Assembly: GCF_018398875.1 (NCBI RefSeq) | Contig: NZ_JAGWDK010000007.1 | Span: 186,001-250,000 of the forward strand | Source: Bradyrhizobium sp. sGM-13 | GTDB lineage: Bacteria; Pseudomonadota; Alphaproteobacteria; Rhizobiales; Xanthobacteraceae | Length of the DNA stretch: 64,000 nt | Direction of reading: 5' to 3' | In this document: piece by piece, positions 11,022 to 20,522 of the stretch | Layout of the letters: every line of letters starts with the position of its first letter | How positions within the stretch are numbered: the stretch's first letter is position 1 | Program-made: the position numbers and the translations under genes | The notes under the pieces: model-generated | Databases searched by the model: none | Told to the model about the DNA's origin: nothing | What the model saw: the letters and a program-made list of their open reading frames with translations, nothing else

Positions 11022-12038
11022 ATGAGCGTAGCTGCAGAAGACACCGTCACAGAAGCCCCGGCCGTCGAAGCTGTTCCGAAGCGCGCCATGACGCTGGGCA
11101 CCGGCACCTCGCTGGTGATCCTGGCGGCGCTGCTTGTAACGCCGGTATTCGTGAAGAACTTCGTCGTCTTCCAGATGACGATGGTCATGATCTACGGGAT
11201 CGCGGTGCTGGCACTCAACATCCTGACCGGCGGCAGCGGGCAGTTTTCGCTCGGCCAGAGCGCGTTCTATGCGCTCGGCGCCTATACGTCGGCGGTCCTG
11301 ATGGAAAACGCCAACATGAACTATGCGCTGACGCTGCCGATCGCGGGGCTGGTCTCGTTCGGTGCCGGCTACCTGTTCGGCAAACCCGCGTTGCGGCTTT
11401 CCGGCATCTACCTCGCGCTAGCCACCTTCGCGCTGGCGGTCGCCATGCCGCAGCTCCTGAAGCTGCATTTCCTCGAGCATTGGACCGGCGGCGTTCAGGG
11501 CCTCACCGTCATGAAACCCGATGCGCCGTTCGGCTTGCCGATCGGTCAGGACAAGTGGCTCTATTACTTTACGCTGGCGATCTCGGTCGCGATCTATGTC
11601 GGGTCAGTCAACCTGCTGCGCTCGCGCTCGGGCCGCGCCCTCATGTCGATCCGCGACAACGAGATCGCGGCTTCCGCCATGGGCGTCGACGTCGCCCAGT
11701 ACAAGACGCTTGCCTTCGGCGTATCTGCGGGCATCACCGGTATCGCCGGCGGGCTCAGCGCCATCGTCGTGGCGTTCGTGGCGCCCGACAGCTACACGAT
11801 CAACCTGGCCATCGCGCTATTCCTCGGCATGGTGGTCGGCGGCGTCGGCTGGCTGCCGGGCTCGTTCGTGGGCGCCGCCTTCATCATCTTCGTGCCCAAC
11901 ATCGCGGAGAGCATCTCAAAGGGCCTCTCCGGTGCGGTGTTCGGCGTGCTCTTGTTTATTGTCATCTTCCTCGTGCCGCATGGCGCAAGGCAGGTCGCAA
12001 TTGTTGCGCAGCAGATGCTCGGTAAGTTGAAGAACTAA
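11022..12038 (+). CDS. livM: ABC transporter permease LivM
   Basis: 338-aa permease partner of LivH. A charged, hydrophilic N-terminal stretch of about 25 residues precedes the membrane segments. Family motif ILTGGSGQFSLGQSAFYALGAYT is at about residues 65-90; the ATP-ase-coupling loop RDNEIAASAMGVDV is mid-protein and GGVGWLPGSFVGAAF near the end. It closes the four-gene run; a strong terminator follows before the binding-protein gene. Confidence 0.93.
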   Translation: MSVAAEDTVTEAPAVEAVPKRAMTLGTGTSLVILAALLVTPVFVKNFVVFQMTMVMIYGIAVLALNILTGGSGQFSLGQSAFYALGAYTSAVLMENANMNYALTLPIAGLVSFGAGYLFGKPALRLSGIYLALATFALAVAMPQLLKLHFLEHWTGGVQGLTVMKPDAPFGLPIGQDKWLYYFTLAISVAIYVGSVNLLRSRSGRALMSIRDNEIAASAMGVDVAQYKTLAFGVSAGITGIAGGLSAIVVAFVAPDSYTINLAIALFLGMVVGGVGWLPGSFVGAAFIIFVPNIAESISKGLSGAVFGVLLFIVIFLVPHGARQVAIVAQQMLGKLKN

Positions 12039-12143
12039 CCTCGCGCCGCAGGATCTGTTCGGCTGACATCATCAGCGGCGAACTCGGCCATTAACCAATA
12101 TTCCGCGGGGCGGTAGTTTCCCGGAGCATCCGACTAAATATCG

Positions 12144-12174
12144 CCCTCCGCGACGCCGTCGCGGGGGGCTTTTT
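12144..12174 (+). terminator. Intrinsic terminator after livM
   Basis: 11-bp stem CCCTCCGCGAC/GTCGCGGGGGG with a GCC loop, followed by C then TTTTT. It isolates the livGFHM message from the downstream binding-protein gene. Confidence 0.85.
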
Positions 12175-12275
12175 GTTGCTGGACGCAGCCGAAAGGTATT
12201 CAATGAAGCCCAAGAGCCGCCAAGCGCTCCAATCAAAAACAATGACACAGTCACCGATCCTAGGGAGATCAAAAA

Positions 12276-13505
12276 ATGTCCGCCATCAACTTGCGTTTGG
12301 GGGCCTTTGCGGCCGCCCTCGCATTGCTTGCTGCGACCAGCAGCGGCGCACTCGCGCAGAAAAAATACGACACCGGCGCCAGCGATACCGAAATCAAGAT
12401 CGGCAACATCATGCCTTACAGCGGACCGGCTTCCGCTTACGGCGTGATCGGTAAAACCGAAGAGGCCTACTTCAGGAAGATCAACGCCGAAGGCGGCATC
12501 AATGGCCGCAAGATCAACTTCATCAGCTATGACGATGCGTACAGCCCGCCGAAGACAGTGGAGCAGGCCCGCAAGCTGGTGGAGAGCGATGAAGTGCTCC
12601 TCGTCTTCAATCCGCTGGGCACCCCGCCGAACACGGCGATCCAGAAGTACCTGAACAGCAAGAAGGTGCCGCAACTGTTCGTCGCGACCGGCGCCACCAA
12701 GTGGAATGATCCGAAGGACTTTCCCTGGACGATGGGTTGGCAGCCCAACTACCAGAGCGAGTCGCAGATCTACGCCAAGTACATCCTGAAGAACTACCCG
12801 AACGCCAAGATCGGAATTCTTTATCAGAACGACGACTACGGCAAGGACTACCTGAAGGGCTTCAAGGACGGGCTCGGCGCCAAGGCCGCATCGATGATCG
12901 TCCTTGAGGAGAGCTACGAAGTCTCTCAACCGACGATCGACTCCCACATCGTCAAGCTGAAGTCGAGCGGCGCCGACGTCTTTTTCAACATTACCACGCC
13001 GAAGTTCGCGGCTCAGGCGATCAAGAAGAATGCCGAGATCGGCTGGAAGCCAGTGCACTTCCTCAATAACGTCTCGGCCTCGATCGGCAGCGTGATGAAG
13101 CCGGCCGGGTTCGAGAACGGGCAGGACATCATCTCGTCGCAATACTTCAAAGATCCAACCGACGCGCAATGGAAGAACGATGCCGCGATGAAGGCATGGA
13201 ACGAGTTCCTGGATAAGTATTATCCGGAAGCCAACCGGGCCGATGCATCTGTGATGTACGCCTATATCGTCTCTCAAGGCTTGGTGCACGTGCTAAAGGC
13301 CTGCGGCGACGACCTGACCCGCGCAAACGTCATGAAGCAGGCGGCCAGCATCAAGGACCTCGAACTCGGTGGCCTGCTGCCTGGGGTCAAGGTCAACACG
13401 TCGCCGACCGATTTTGCTCCGCTGTCGCAATTGCAACTGATAAGGTTCAAGGGCGAGAATTGGGAACGCTTCGGCGAAATTCTCTCGGGCGACGTCGGCG
13501 GCTGA
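12276..13505 (+). CDS. Periplasmic ABC substrate-binding protein, Liv type (copy 1)
   Basis: 409 aa, type-1 periplasmic binding fold (Peripla_BP_6). A signal peptide covers about residues 1-27 (hydrophobic AAALALLAATSSGALA, cleavage before QKKYD). Mature start EIKIGNIMPYSGPASAYGVIG is the family's first strand and ligand loop. ATG at 12276 follows AGGGAGATC. It has its own terminator at 13534. A second copy about nine-tenths identical follows directly, so this pair gives one transporter two near-equal receptors. Differences cluster in the signal peptide and scattered surface positions. Ligand unknown; probably an acid fed to the adjoining pim-type pathway. Confidence 0.92.
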   Translation: MSAINLRLGAFAAALALLAATSSGALAQKKYDTGASDTEIKIGNIMPYSGPASAYGVIGKTEEAYFRKINAEGGINGRKINFISYDDAYSPPKTVEQARKLVESDEVLLVFNPLGTPPNTAIQKYLNSKKVPQLFVATGATKWNDPKDFPWTMGWQPNYQSESQIYAKYILKNYPNAKIGILYQNDDYGKDYLKGFKDGLGAKAASMIVLEESYEVSQPTIDSHIVKLKSSGADVFFNITTPKFAAQAIKKNAEIGWKPVHFLNNVSASIGSVMKPAGFENGQDIISSQYFKDPTDAQWKNDAAMKAWNEFLDKYYPEANRADASVMYAYIVSQGLVHVLKACGDDLTRANVMKQAASIKDLELGGLLPGVKVNTSPTDFAPLSQLQLIRFKGENWERFGEILSGDVGG

Positions 13506-13533
13506 CCTGGCTGCGAGCTCTGTTTAAGATGCA

Positions 13534-13566
13534 GCCCCTGCGGCTTCTGCCGCAGGGGCCTTTTTA
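13534..13566 (+). terminator. Intrinsic terminator after binding protein 1
   Basis: GCCCCTGCGGC/GCCGCAGGGGC perfect 11-bp stem with TTCT loop and a TTTTT tail. Confidence 0.9.
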
Positions 13567-13665
13567 TTGTGACGCCTTTGGCAAGATGCTAATCACGACG
13601 CTGTCAAAAGAGCCTCGTCAAGAGGCCCGACAGTTACATTAAGAAATGAAAAGGGAGAGACAGAA

Positions 13666-14892
13666 GTGTCCACAATCAAAAAACTTGCGGTGGTTTCGAC
13701 CGCGTTTGGATTGCTCGCGGCAAGTTCGAGCGGCGTTCTCGCACAGAAAAAATACGATCCCGGTGCGAGCGACACTGAAATCAAGATCGGCAATATTATG
13801 CCCTACAGCGGGCCAGCTTCCGCTTACGGTGTGATCGGCAAAACCGAAGAGGCCTATTTCAGGAAGATCAATGCCGAGGGCGGCGTCAACGGTCGAAAGA
13901 TCAATTTCATCAGCTATGACGACGCCTACAGCCCGCCGAAGACCGTGGAGCAGGCACGCAAGCTGGTCGAGAGCGATGAGGTCCTGCTGGTCTTCAACCC
14001 GCTTGGCACCCCGCCGAACACGGCGATCCAGAAGTACCTGAACAGCAAGAAGGTGCCGCAACTGTTCGTCGCCACCGGCGCCACCAAGTGGAATGATCCG
14101 AAGAGTTTTCCGTGGACGATGGGCTGGCAGCCGAACTACCAGAGCGAAACGCAGATCTATGCCAAGTACATCCTGAAGGAGAAGCCGAACGCCAAGATCG
14201 GGATCCTCTATCAGAATGACGACTACGGTAAGGACTATCTGAAGGGCTTCAAGGACGGCCTTGGCGCCAAGGCTGCGTCGATGATCGTCCTAGAGGAAAG
14301 CTACGAAGTCTCCGAGCCGACCATCGACTCGCACATCGTCAAGCTGAAGGCGTCCGGCGCCGACGTGTTCATCAACATCACCACGCCGAAGTTTGCGGCG
14401 CAGGCGATCAAGAAGAACGCCGAGATTGGCTGGAAGCCATTGCACTTCCTCAACAACGTCTCGGCCTCGATCGGCGCCGTTATCAAGCCGGCCGGCATGG
14501 AGAACGCGCAGGACATCATCTCGTCGCAGTACCTGAAGGACCCGACGGATGCACAGTGGAAGAATGACGCCGGATTGAAGGCCTGGAACGAGTTCCTGGA
14601 CAAGTACTATCCGGAAGCCAACCGCGCCGACGCGAATGTCATGTTCGGCTACACCGTTGCCCAGGGTCTGGTGCATGTGCTGAAGGCCTGCGGTGATAAC
14701 CTCACCCGCGAGAACGTCATGAAGCAAGCGGCCAGCATCAAGGATCTCGAACTCGGCGGCCTGCTGCCGGGCATCAAGGTCAACACGTCAGCGACCGACT
14801 TTGCCCCGATCTCCTCCGTGCAATTGATCAAGTTCAAGGGCGACACCTGGGAACGCTTCGGTGAAATCCTGTCCGGCGACGCCGGCGGCTAG
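13666..14892 (+). CDS. Periplasmic ABC substrate-binding protein, Liv type (copy 2)
   Basis: 408 aa, tandem paralogue of the preceding gene. Start is GTG at 13666 behind AAGGGAGAG; reading MSTIKKLAVVSTAFGLLAAS gives a signal peptide ending SGVLA before QKKYD. By eye the mature proteins differ at only about 33 of some 380 positions, with changes such as MKPAGFENG/IKPAGMENA in the second lobe. Because it has its own ribosome-binding site, 160-bp leader and terminator, it can be expressed separately from copy 1. A recent duplication kept under selection is the simplest explanation. Confidence 0.92.
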   Translation: MSTIKKLAVVSTAFGLLAASSSGVLAQKKYDPGASDTEIKIGNIMPYSGPASAYGVIGKTEEAYFRKINAEGGVNGRKINFISYDDAYSPPKTVEQARKLVESDEVLLVFNPLGTPPNTAIQKYLNSKKVPQLFVATGATKWNDPKSFPWTMGWQPNYQSETQIYAKYILKEKPNAKIGILYQNDDYGKDYLKGFKDGLGAKAASMIVLEESYEVSEPTIDSHIVKLKASGADVFINITTPKFAAQAIKKNAEIGWKPLHFLNNVSASIGAVIKPAGMENAQDIISSQYLKDPTDAQWKNDAGLKAWNEFLDKYYPEANRADANVMFGYTVAQGLVHVLKACGDNLTRENVMKQAASIKDLELGGLLPGIKVNTSATDFAPISSVQLIKFKGDTWERFGEILSGDAGG

Positions 14893-14933
14893 TCATTTTG
14901 AAGTCTGATCGGCCCATTTGCGGGCCGGGAGAC

Positions 14934-14964
14934 CCCCCGCGGCCCGTCTGCGGGGGTTTTCTTT
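14934..14964 (+). terminator. Intrinsic terminator after binding protein 2
   Basis: CCCCCGC/GCGGGGG stem with a 9-nt loop followed by TTTTCTTTT. Confidence 0.8.
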
Positions 14965-15022
14965 TGCAACGATTGGATGGATAACCAGACCTCCCGTCCC
15001 GTTAGCAGCCTCGTAGCAGATC

Positions 15023-16312
15023 ATGACCGACCGACGTTCCCTCTTGCGTTCGATCTTTGATGCGGCCGTTGCGGCCGCGCATCCCGACGTCGTGCTCTCG
15101 GCGCATCTGCGTCCCGCGCCCAAGGGCAAGGTGATCTGCCTCGCCGCAGGCAAGGGCGCGGCAGCGATGGCGGCCGCGGCGGAACGGCACTACCTCGATA
15201 CGCTTGGCCTCGATCCGTCGCGGCTGACCGGCCTTGCCACCACGCGCCACGGCCACGGCGTGCCGACGCGGCGCATCAGGGTCGTCGAAGCCGGCCATCC
15301 CGTGCCCGACGAAGCCGGCCTGAAAGCCGCCGACGAGACGCTGCGTCTTGCCGCGGAGGCGACTGCGGACGACCTTTTGCTGGTGCTGTTGTCCGGCGGC
15401 GGCTCGGCAAACTGGATCGCACCCGCAGATGGCGTTCCGTTCGCACAGAAGCAGCAGGTAAACCGCGCGCTATTGCGCTCGGGCGCGCCGATCGGCGAGA
15501 TGAACGTCGTGCGCAAGCATCTGTCGCGGATCAAGGGCGGCCGGCTGGCCCGCGCCGGGCAGCGCGCCGCCGAGATCGTGACGCTTGCGATCTCCGACGT
15601 ACCGCACGACGATCCGTCCGCGATTGCATCGGGACCGACGGTACCGGACGCCTCCACGCTGGCGGACGCCCGCGCCCTGGTCGCAAAGTATAATCTCACG
15701 GTCGACGATGCCATCAGGCGCGCGCTCGACGATCCCAGGAACGAGAGCTGCAAGCCCGGCGATCCCGCCTTTGCCCGCGCGCAATTCGAGATGATCGCAA
15801 AACCGAAGGCTTCTCTCGACGCGGCGATCAAGGTCGCGAAGGATGCAGGGTATGAGGTTGTTGGCCTCGGCGCGGATCTCGAAGGCGAGGCGCGCGAGGT
15901 GGCGGCCGATCATGCGCGACTGGCGCTGAAAGCACAGAGCGAGGGCAAACGCATCGCGATCCTATCGGGCGGCGAACTCACGGTGACCGTGCGCGGCAAT
16001 GGCCGCGGCGGTCCCAACCAGGAATATGCGCTGGCGCTGGCCGATCTTCTGAAGGATACGTCCGGCATTGTGGCGCTGGCCGCAGACACCGACGGCGCCG
16101 ACGGCGGCGCCGGCAGTGCGACCGACCCGGCTGGCGCTTTGATCGATGAGGCGACGTTCGCGAAGATGAAGTCGCTCGGCCTCGATCCTGCGGCCTATCT
16201 CGCCAACAACGATGCGACCGCGTTCTTTTCAGCCACCGGCGATCTCCTGCTGATCGGCCCGACCCTCACCAACGTCAACGACGTCAGGGTGATCCTGGTG
16301 GACCCGGCGTAG
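15023..16312 (+). CDS. Glycerate 2-kinase / hydroxypyruvate reductase family (TtuD/GckA, MOFRL)
   Basis: 429 aa. N-terminal DUF4147 domain with the nucleotide/phosphate regions KGAAAMAAAAERHY and LLSGGGSANW, and DVPHDDPSAIASGPTVPD; C-terminal MOFRL domain at about residues 310-420 with RGNGRGGPNQEYAL and the metal-site segment AADTDGADGGAGSATDPAGA. Members phosphorylate D-glycerate to 2-phosphoglycerate; some are annotated as hydroxypyruvate reductase TtuD from tartrate metabolism, but sequence relatives are kinases. It is isolated between a terminator and the c-di-GMP gene, so no operon context helps. Confidence 0.88.
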   Translation: MTDRRSLLRSIFDAAVAAAHPDVVLSAHLRPAPKGKVICLAAGKGAAAMAAAAERHYLDTLGLDPSRLTGLATTRHGHGVPTRRIRVVEAGHPVPDEAGLKAADETLRLAAEATADDLLLVLLSGGGSANWIAPADGVPFAQKQQVNRALLRSGAPIGEMNVVRKHLSRIKGGRLARAGQRAAEIVTLAISDVPHDDPSAIASGPTVPDASTLADARALVAKYNLTVDDAIRRALDDPRNESCKPGDPAFARAQFEMIAKPKASLDAAIKVAKDAGYEVVGLGADLEGEAREVAADHARLALKAQSEGKRIAILSGGELTVTVRGNGRGGPNQEYALALADLLKDTSGIVALAADTDGADGGAGSATDPAGALIDEATFAKMKSLGLDPAAYLANNDATAFFSATGDLLLIGPTLTNVNDVRVILVDPA

Positions 16313-16470
16313 ATCGCCGGGGCAGTTGCCGGAGCCTCGCACGCGCCGTAACGGCATTAACGCTTTGTTGAGCAGTTTGCGAGGAACCCGCGCGCGGTTT
16401 GCCTCTCTCGAAGGTGCGATTCACCAGCCTGGCTTCTAATGGCCGTTCTCCTGCAGGAGGAGAGTCGCCA

Positions 16471-18639
16471 GTGGCGGCTGGGGAACGCTCTATGACGGAT
16501 CACATCGCGACAACCGCGCCGCGGTCAGCGCATTTGAGTGCTCGGCTGGAGGACGCGATCAACCATATGTCGCTCGGAATCGTCGTATTCGACGAGAAGC
16601 GCGAGGTCGTTTTCTGCAACCGCCGCTACACGGAAATGTACGGGCTCTCGCCTGAACAGGTGAAGCCGGGAACACCGACACAGGAACTGATCCGGCACCG
16701 GCTGAAACTCGGACTGAAGGTGCAGGTCGCGGTCGATGATTATATCCGTGAGCGCGTCGGTCGTGACATCGCACTCGACACCACGGTGCAGGAGTTCACC
16801 GACGGCCGGATCGTCGCCTACACCGTCTACCCGATGCCGGACGGCGGCGGGATGGCGACCCACGAGGACATCACCGAGCGGGAAGCGCTCAATGCCCGGC
16901 TGAAGAAACAGTACGAGCTCGGCAAGGAGCAGGAAGAGGCCCTGCGCGTCAGGAACTTCCAGTTCGACACCGCGATCAACAACATGTCGCAGGGGCTTTG
17001 CTTCTTCGATTCCGACCACCGCCTGATCGTCTGCAACGATCGCTTCGTTACGATGTACGACATTGCGCCCGAGCGCGTCAGCCCCGGCATGTCGCTGGTC
17101 GAGATCGTCGACCTGCGCTTCGAAGCCGGCAGCTTCCCTGCCATGACGCGCGACGAATATCTGCAATGGCGCACCAACGTGGCGGTTTCCAATGAAGCGA
17201 AAGACAGCATCGTCGAGTTGAAGAACGGGCGTACCTTCAAGATCCGGCACCGCCCCATGCCCGGCGGCGGCTGGGTCGCCACGCATGAGGACATCACCGA
17301 GCAGCGCCAGTCCGAGGTCAAGATCGAATACATGGCGCATCACGATGCGCTGACCGATCTTGCCAATCGGGTGTTGTTGAACGATCGGCTCGAGTATGCG
17401 CTGGGCAGGGTTTCGGACGGGGAAATGGTGGCCGTCCATCACCTCGATCTCGATCAGTTCAAGGCCGTGAACGATACGTTCGGCCACCCCTGCGGCGACA
17501 AGTTGCTCAGGAGCGTCGCCGAACGGTTGCGCCGGCTCGTCGGCGATTCCGACACGATCGCGCGAATGGGCGGCGATGAATTCGTCATCGTGCAGGCCGC
17601 GATCTCGGACCCCGCCGATGCCACTTCGCTGGCGCAGGGCGTCATCGATGCGCTGAGCGAGCCCTATGAAATCGACGGCCAGCAGGTCGTGATCGGCGTC
17701 AGCATCGGCATTTCGGTCGGTCCCGGCGACGGATCGAACCCCGACAAATTGCTGCGCAATGCCGACCTCGCACTCTACCGCGCCAAGAGCGACGGCCGCA
17801 GCACGTTTCGCTTCTTCGAGCCTGCGATGGATCTGCAGATGCAAACCCGCCGCATCATGGAGCAGGATCTGCGCAAGGCCCTGCCGGCGGGCGAGTTCGA
17901 GCTGCATTACCAGCCGGTCGTCAATCTGGCGAGCAAGGAAATCAGCGGCTTCGAGGCGCTGATACGCTGGAATCATCCGACCAAGGGATTGATCTCGCCG
18001 GCCGCCTTCATCCCGCTGGCCGAAGAGATCGGCTTCATCGTGCCGATGGGCGAGTGGGTCATCAGGAAGGCTTGTGCCACCGCCGCGCAATGGCCCGACA
18101 ACCTTCAAGTCGCCGTCAATATTTCAGCGATCCAGTTTCGCAGTCCCGGCCTGATGCAGGTGATCGTCGGTGCGCTCGCCGCCTCCGGTCTCGCGCCGAC
18201 GCGGCTGGAGATCGAAATCACCGAGAGCGTGTTGCTCCACAACAAGGAAGCGACGCTCGCGCTGCTGCATCAGTTGCGGGCGCTCGGAATCCGGATCGCC
18301 ATGGACGATTTCGGCACCGGTTATTCGTCGCTGACCTACCTGCAGAGCTTTCCGTTCGACAAGATCAAGATCGACCGCTCGTTCGTCAAGAACATCACCG
18401 AGAATTCGAGCTCGCTCAACATCGTGCGCGCGGTTGCCGCGCTCGCCAATGGCATGGGCATGACGGCTACCGCCGAGGGCGTCGAAACGGCGGAGCAACT
18501 CCACAGCATCGCATCCGAGGGATGCACGGAAATGCAGGGCTTCCTGTTCAGCAAGCCGCTTCCCGCCGCCGAGATCGAGCGGCAGTTTTTGTCGGGACGC
18601 GGGCCGCGAGAGGCTCAAGGCCGTATCGTCGCGGCGTGA
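16471..18639 (+). CDS. PAS-PAS-GGDEF-EAL c-di-GMP signalling protein
   Basis: About 722 aa from a GTG at 16471 that follows AGGAGGAG by about 8 nt; an in-frame ATG at 16492 is the alternative, while an upstream in-frame start at 16399 has no ribosome-binding site. Two tandem PAS domains of one subtype occupy about residues 20-130 and 150-270 (paired segments AINHMSLGIVVFDEKR and AINNMSQGLCFFDSDH). The cyclase motif GGDEF is intact near residue 367 and the phosphodiesterase motif EAL near residue 495, with DDFGTGYSSL and the late E in TAEGVET also present, so both activities are possible. No membrane segment; likely a cytoplasmic redox or ligand sensor. Confidence 0.93.
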   Translation: MAAGERSMTDHIATTAPRSAHLSARLEDAINHMSLGIVVFDEKREVVFCNRRYTEMYGLSPEQVKPGTPTQELIRHRLKLGLKVQVAVDDYIRERVGRDIALDTTVQEFTDGRIVAYTVYPMPDGGGMATHEDITEREALNARLKKQYELGKEQEEALRVRNFQFDTAINNMSQGLCFFDSDHRLIVCNDRFVTMYDIAPERVSPGMSLVEIVDLRFEAGSFPAMTRDEYLQWRTNVAVSNEAKDSIVELKNGRTFKIRHRPMPGGGWVATHEDITEQRQSEVKIEYMAHHDALTDLANRVLLNDRLEYALGRVSDGEMVAVHHLDLDQFKAVNDTFGHPCGDKLLRSVAERLRRLVGDSDTIARMGGDEFVIVQAAISDPADATSLAQGVIDALSEPYEIDGQQVVIGVSIGISVGPGDGSNPDKLLRNADLALYRAKSDGRSTFRFFEPAMDLQMQTRRIMEQDLRKALPAGEFELHYQPVVNLASKEISGFEALIRWNHPTKGLISPAAFIPLAEEIGFIVPMGEWVIRKACATAAQWPDNLQVAVNISAIQFRSPGLMQVIVGALAASGLAPTRLEIEITESVLLHNKEATLALLHQLRALGIRIAMDDFGTGYSSLTYLQSFPFDKIKIDRSFVKNITENSSSLNIVRAVAALANGMGMTATAEGVETAEQLHSIASEGCTEMQGFLFSKPLPAAEIERQFLSGRGPREAQGRIVAA

Positions 18640-18653
18640 GGGCTCCCCATACC

Positions 18654-18777
18654 GTCATTCCGGGGCGATGCGAAAGCATCGAACTATGGTGCGCAATTGC
18701 GCACCTGAGAATCTCGAGATTCCCCGATGTGCAATTGCACATCTGAGGTCTGGTCCTTCGGACCATCCCGGAATGAC
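18654..18777. repeat. Intergenic inverted repeat (GTCATTCC...GGAATGAC type)
   Basis: Lies between the convergent GGDEF-EAL and MarR genes. Contains GTGCGCAATTGCGCAC at 18689-18704, the related TGTGCAATTGCACA further on, and arms GTCATTCCGGGGCGATG and CATCCCGGAATGAC. Confidence 0.75.
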
Positions 18778-18785
18778 AACGTCCC

Positions 18786-19304
18786 TCAAAACTCCGCCGC
18801 GATCTTCGACAGCATTTCGAGCAGCGCGACGCGGTTGGCGGGACCCAGCAACTCGTTGAGGCGCGCCTCGTGCTTGCTGGCAACGAGCTTCTTGGCGCGC
18901 GCCAGCACCGCCCTTCCCTTCTCCGTCAGAACCAGGATGTGCGAGCGACGGTCGTTGGTCGAGCGCATCCGGGCACAGAGGCCGCGGCTCTCCAGCGCAT
19001 CCAGCATCGAGACGAAATTCGGCCTGAGGATGCCGAGCGTGTTGGCGATTTCGGTCTGGTTGCGCCCGGGATTGCGATCGAGCAACAATAGCACCGAGAA
19101 TTGCGCCGGCGTCAGTTGCAGCGGCGCGACACAGCGCAGGAAATCCTCGAATACCTTGAGCTGCGCGCGCTTGAGCGAATAGCCGAGCAGGTCGGCCAGC
19201 TCGCCCAGTTGCAGCCCGGCATTCTCCGCGGCGCCATCGGCGATTTCCTTGCCGTTGCCGCGCGACGACTTGACGACATCGGTCGCTGCCTTGGAAACTG
19301 TCAT
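18786..19304 (-). CDS. MarR family transcriptional regulator (CouR-like)
   Basis: 172 aa. Winged helix-turn-helix at about residues 65-140: FSVLLLLDRNPGRNQTEIA, then a recognition helix LRPNFVSMLDALESRGL and the wing RSTNDRRSHILVLTEKG. It has an N-terminal extension of about 30 residues. It is divergent from a Liv-type transporter and about 9 kb from the hydroxycinnamoyl-CoA ligase operon. In R. palustris the MarR protein CouR, which is released from DNA by p-coumaroyl-CoA, occupies the same setting. The motif GTTAT-N5-ATAAC lies in its promoter and recurs at the ligase operon and pobA. CouR-like role is inferred; family is certain. Confidence 0.88.
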   Translation of the reverse strand: MTVSKAATDVVKSSRGNGKEIADGAAENAGLQLGELADLLGYSLKRAQLKVFEDFLRCVAPLQLTPAQFSVLLLLDRNPGRNQTEIANTLGILRPNFVSMLDALESRGLCARMRSTNDRRSHILVLTEKGRAVLARAKKLVASKHEARLNELLGPANRVALLEMLSKIAAEF

Positions 19305-19353
19305 GGCGTGAGGCTCGCCCCCAAAAAGGCTCGTCGGGTGACCGGGCCTTGAT

Positions 19354-19384
19354 GTTATATTTAATAATTGTTATTGGATATATC
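19354..19384. promoter_or_regulatory. Two candidate MarR operators in the MarR/liv divergent region
   Basis: GTTATATTTAATAAT at 19354-19368 and GTTATTGGATATATC at 19370-19384; the second matches the perfect site at pobA (GTTATATGATATAAC) at 12 of 15 positions. They lie 50-80 bp before the MarR start and about 93-123 bp before the permease start, so could serve both directions. Confidence 0.5.
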
Positions 19385-19476
19385 AAATATCGGCGTCTTT
19401 CAACTGCCGAGATATGGGACGGCCGGCGGACCGTGCGAGGTCAGGACCGGCGACGCTTTTAGGGGGAGCGCCAGTC

Positions 19477-20517
19477 TTGAATACGACGATCATGCTGTTC
19501 CTGCTGCAGGACGGCATCACCAATGGCGCGATCTATGCGCTGCTCGGGCTTGCGCTGGTGCTGGTGTTTGCCGTCACCCGCGTCATCCTGATCCCGCAGG
19601 GCGAGTTCGTGACCTTCGGCGCGCTGAGCTACGCCATGCTCGCAACCGGTCAGGTGCCGGGCACTGCAAAGCTGGCGATGGCCATGGGCGTCGTCGCCTT
19701 CGGCCTCGACCTGTTTGAGGCACGGCGATCGTTACGGCCGAGGCGGGTCGCGCGCGCCTTTGCCCTCAACATCGCTCTCCCCGCCGCGATCCTGGCCCTG
19801 ACCTACGGCCTTGCCGGTCCCAAGACCCCGATTGCAGTCAACATCGCGCTGTCGCTGTTGATCGTCGCGGCGATCGGGCTGTTCCTCTACCGCATCGCGT
19901 TTCAACCGATCGCTCATACCTCGGTGCTGGTGCTGCTGATCGCCTCTGTCGGCTGCCATCTTGCGCTGCAGGGCCTGGGGCTCGTGTTCTTCGGCGCCGA
20001 GGGCCTGCGCGGGCCGGCGCTGTCGAATACCGCACTGACGATCGGCCCGCTGCGCTTCACCGGCCAGAGCCTTGCGGTCTACGGGCTGACGGTCGCCTTC
20101 ATCGTCGCGCTGTGGCTGTTCTTCGGCTTCACGCTGATGGGCAAGGCGTTGCGCGCTACCGCCGTCAACCGCCTCGGCGCCCGCCTCGTCGGCATCCGCA
20201 CCACGCTATCGGGGCAGATTGCTTTCCTGCTGGCATCCATCATCGGCGCGATTTCCGGGATCCTGATTGTGCCGATCACCACGCTCTATTACGATACCGG
20301 CTTCCTGATCGGCCTGAAAGGTTTTATTGCCGCGATCATCGGCGGATTGGTCAGCTATCCGCTGACGGCCGTCGCAGCCTTGCTGGTCGGCAGCGTCGAA
20401 GCGTTCTCATCGTTCTACGCCAGCAATTTCAAGGAGGTCATCGTCTTTACGCTGATCCTTCCCGTGCTGGTGCTGCGCTCGCTCGCAGCGCCCGCGGTCG
20501 AGGAAGAGAAGGATTGA
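19477..20517 (+). CDS. livH: ABC transporter permease LivH (hydroxycinnamate locus)
   Basis: About 346 aa from a TTG at 19477, which follows AGGGGGAG by 8 nt; ATG at 19492 is the alternative. The family landmarks GITNGAIYALLGLALVLVFAVTR and ILIPQGEFVTFGAL are present, the second replacing the usual NFAQGE with IPQGE. Longer than a standard LivH (about 290 aa) because of an extra hydrophobic segment around residues 75-120. It forms one operon with a LivM-LivG fusion and LivF. R. palustris has a similar transporter for p-coumarate and relatives beside couR. Confidence 0.88.
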   Translation: MNTTIMLFLLQDGITNGAIYALLGLALVLVFAVTRVILIPQGEFVTFGALSYAMLATGQVPGTAKLAMAMGVVAFGLDLFEARRSLRPRRVARAFALNIALPAAILALTYGLAGPKTPIAVNIALSLLIVAAIGLFLYRIAFQPIAHTSVLVLLIASVGCHLALQGLGLVFFGAEGLRGPALSNTALTIGPLRFTGQSLAVYGLTVAFIVALWLFFGFTLMGKALRATAVNRLGARLVGIRTTLSGQIAFLLASIIGAISGILIVPITTLYYDTGFLIGLKGFIAAIIGGLVSYPLTAVAALLVGSVEAFSSFYASNFKEVIVFTLILPVLVLRSLAAPAVEEEKD

Positions 20518-20522
20518 CGGCG

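Noticed and set aside
16399..16470. Start of the GGDEF-EAL gene at the first in-frame start at 16399
   Set aside because: No ribosome-binding site there; a GTG at 16471 follows a strong AGGAGGAG.
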